From: an uncultured Lachnospiraceae bacterium
GTDB lineage: Bacteria > Bacillota > Clostridia > Lachnospirales > Lachnospiraceae
Direction: 5' to 3'
DNA length: 6,431 nt
NCBI GenBank assembly: GCA_902782655.1
Contig: CACZNY010000195.1
Span: forward strand, 1 to 6,431
Shown: in pieces, positions 6,084-6,431 of the stretch
Position numbering within the stretch: position 1 is the stretch's first letter
Layout: each line of letters begins with the position of its first letter
Notes under the pieces: model-generated
What the model saw: the letters and a program-made list of their open reading frames with translations, nothing else
The model's database searches: none
Told to the model about the DNA's origin: nothing
Made by a program: the position numbers and the translations under genes

Positions 6084-6102
6084 CGACCAGGAGGGATAGA
6101 TA

Positions 6103-6431
6103 ATGGAAGAATTAGAAAAATACGTAGAGGACAAGGCTACCCAGTACATAGTAGTAAATCTCGGCATAGAGCATTACGGCATAGATATAAACTATATCGA
6201 TAATATAGTAAGGGTTCCGTCCATAAGAAGGGTGCCCAATGTCCAGAATTTCTTTAAAGGAGTCATAAATCTTCGAGGCGAGGTCATTCCTGTAATGAGC
6301 CTCAGGGTGAAATTTGATATGCCGGAGGTGGATTATACCGGAAATACCAGGATAATAATCGTGAAGGTCGATCCCCAGGCAGCCATCGGCATCATTGTTG
6401 ATGAAGTCGAGCAGGTCATGGATATCTATGA
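6103..6431 (+). CDS. cheW: Chemotaxis coupling protein CheW (3'-truncated by the window edge)
   Basis: CheW links chemoreceptors to CheA in the sensory array at the membrane. Only the first 109 codons lie in the window, and the frame is still open at the end; full-length family members are about 150-170 residues. The SH3-like fold is recognisable: QYIVVNLGIEHYGIDI (14-29) is the first strand pair; GVINLRGEVIPVMSLRVKF (53-71) is the CheW hallmark, with R59 of NLRG conserved; and TRIIIVKV (82-89) followed by GIIVDEVEQVMDI (96-108) ends the visible part. The position usually occupied by Asp in PVxDLR is Ser66 here. ATG 6103 has AGGAGG (6089-6094) eight bases upstream and begins 20 bases after the cheA stop. 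A second CheW-like domain is present as P5 of CheA, but this is a separate, free-standing gene. Confidence 0.96.
   Translation, partial: MEELEKYVEDKATQYIVVNLGIEHYGIDINYIDNIVRVPSIRRVPNVQNFFKGVINLRGEVIPVMSLRVKFDMPEVDYTGNTRIIIVKVDPQAAIGIIVDEVEQVMDIY

Noticed and set aside
1..6431. Mobile elements, CRISPR arrays, tRNA/rRNA genes, riboswitches or a foreign island
   Set aside because: Coding is near continuous on one strand with uniform style and known flagellar/chemotaxis families; no long direct or inverted repeats, integrase, transposase or RNA-gene signature was seen.

Overview
The window is a compact, single-strand stretch of a flagellar/chemotaxis (fla/che) operon. It runs, all on the + strand: flhF (5' end cut off) - flhG - a YcgR/YpfB-type PilZ gene - cheB - cheA - cheW (3' end cut off). 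The gene order, strong AGGAGG-type ribosome binding sites before every gene, frequent ATA and AGA/AGG codons, and a GC content that looks like the mid-to-high 40s by eye (not computed) all suggest a motile, Gram-positive anaerobe of the Clostridia, most likely a Lachnospiraceae relative. The family-level placement is inference from gene order and protein style; no rRNA or other phylogenetic marker is present.

Layout. Bases 1-1016 carry FlhF, an SRP-type GTPase. One base after its stop codon comes FlhG (1018-1899), a MinD-like ATPase. A 109-base gap (1900-2008) is the only sizeable non-coding stretch; it holds a promoter-like sequence, a perfect 12-bp palindrome, a UUCG-capped hairpin and a four-codon mini-ORF. 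Then come the PilZ protein (2009-2761), CheB (2789-3871), CheA (3915-6083) and the first 109 codons of CheW (6103 onward). The gaps before pilZ, cheB and cheA each contain a small stem-loop.

How the genes work together. FlhF and FlhG set the place and number of flagella; FlhG carries the N-terminal DQAxxLR motif that activates the FlhF GTPase. The PilZ protein has both c-di-GMP binding motifs and its family brakes or tunes the flagellar motor. CheA (histidine kinase), CheW (receptor coupling) and CheB (methylesterase/deamidase with a receiver domain) form the core of chemotaxis signalling and adaptation. All catalytic motifs searched for are intact, except that the G3 motif of FlhF reads DTAGY instead of the DTAGR usual in SRP GTPases.

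I see no mobile element, CRISPR array, tRNA, rRNA, frameshift or foreign-looking insert. No wholly new system is evident. The points most worth a second look are the FlhF G3 variation and the unusually structured flhG-pilZ gap, which could give the c-di-GMP/chemotaxis half of the cluster its own promoter.
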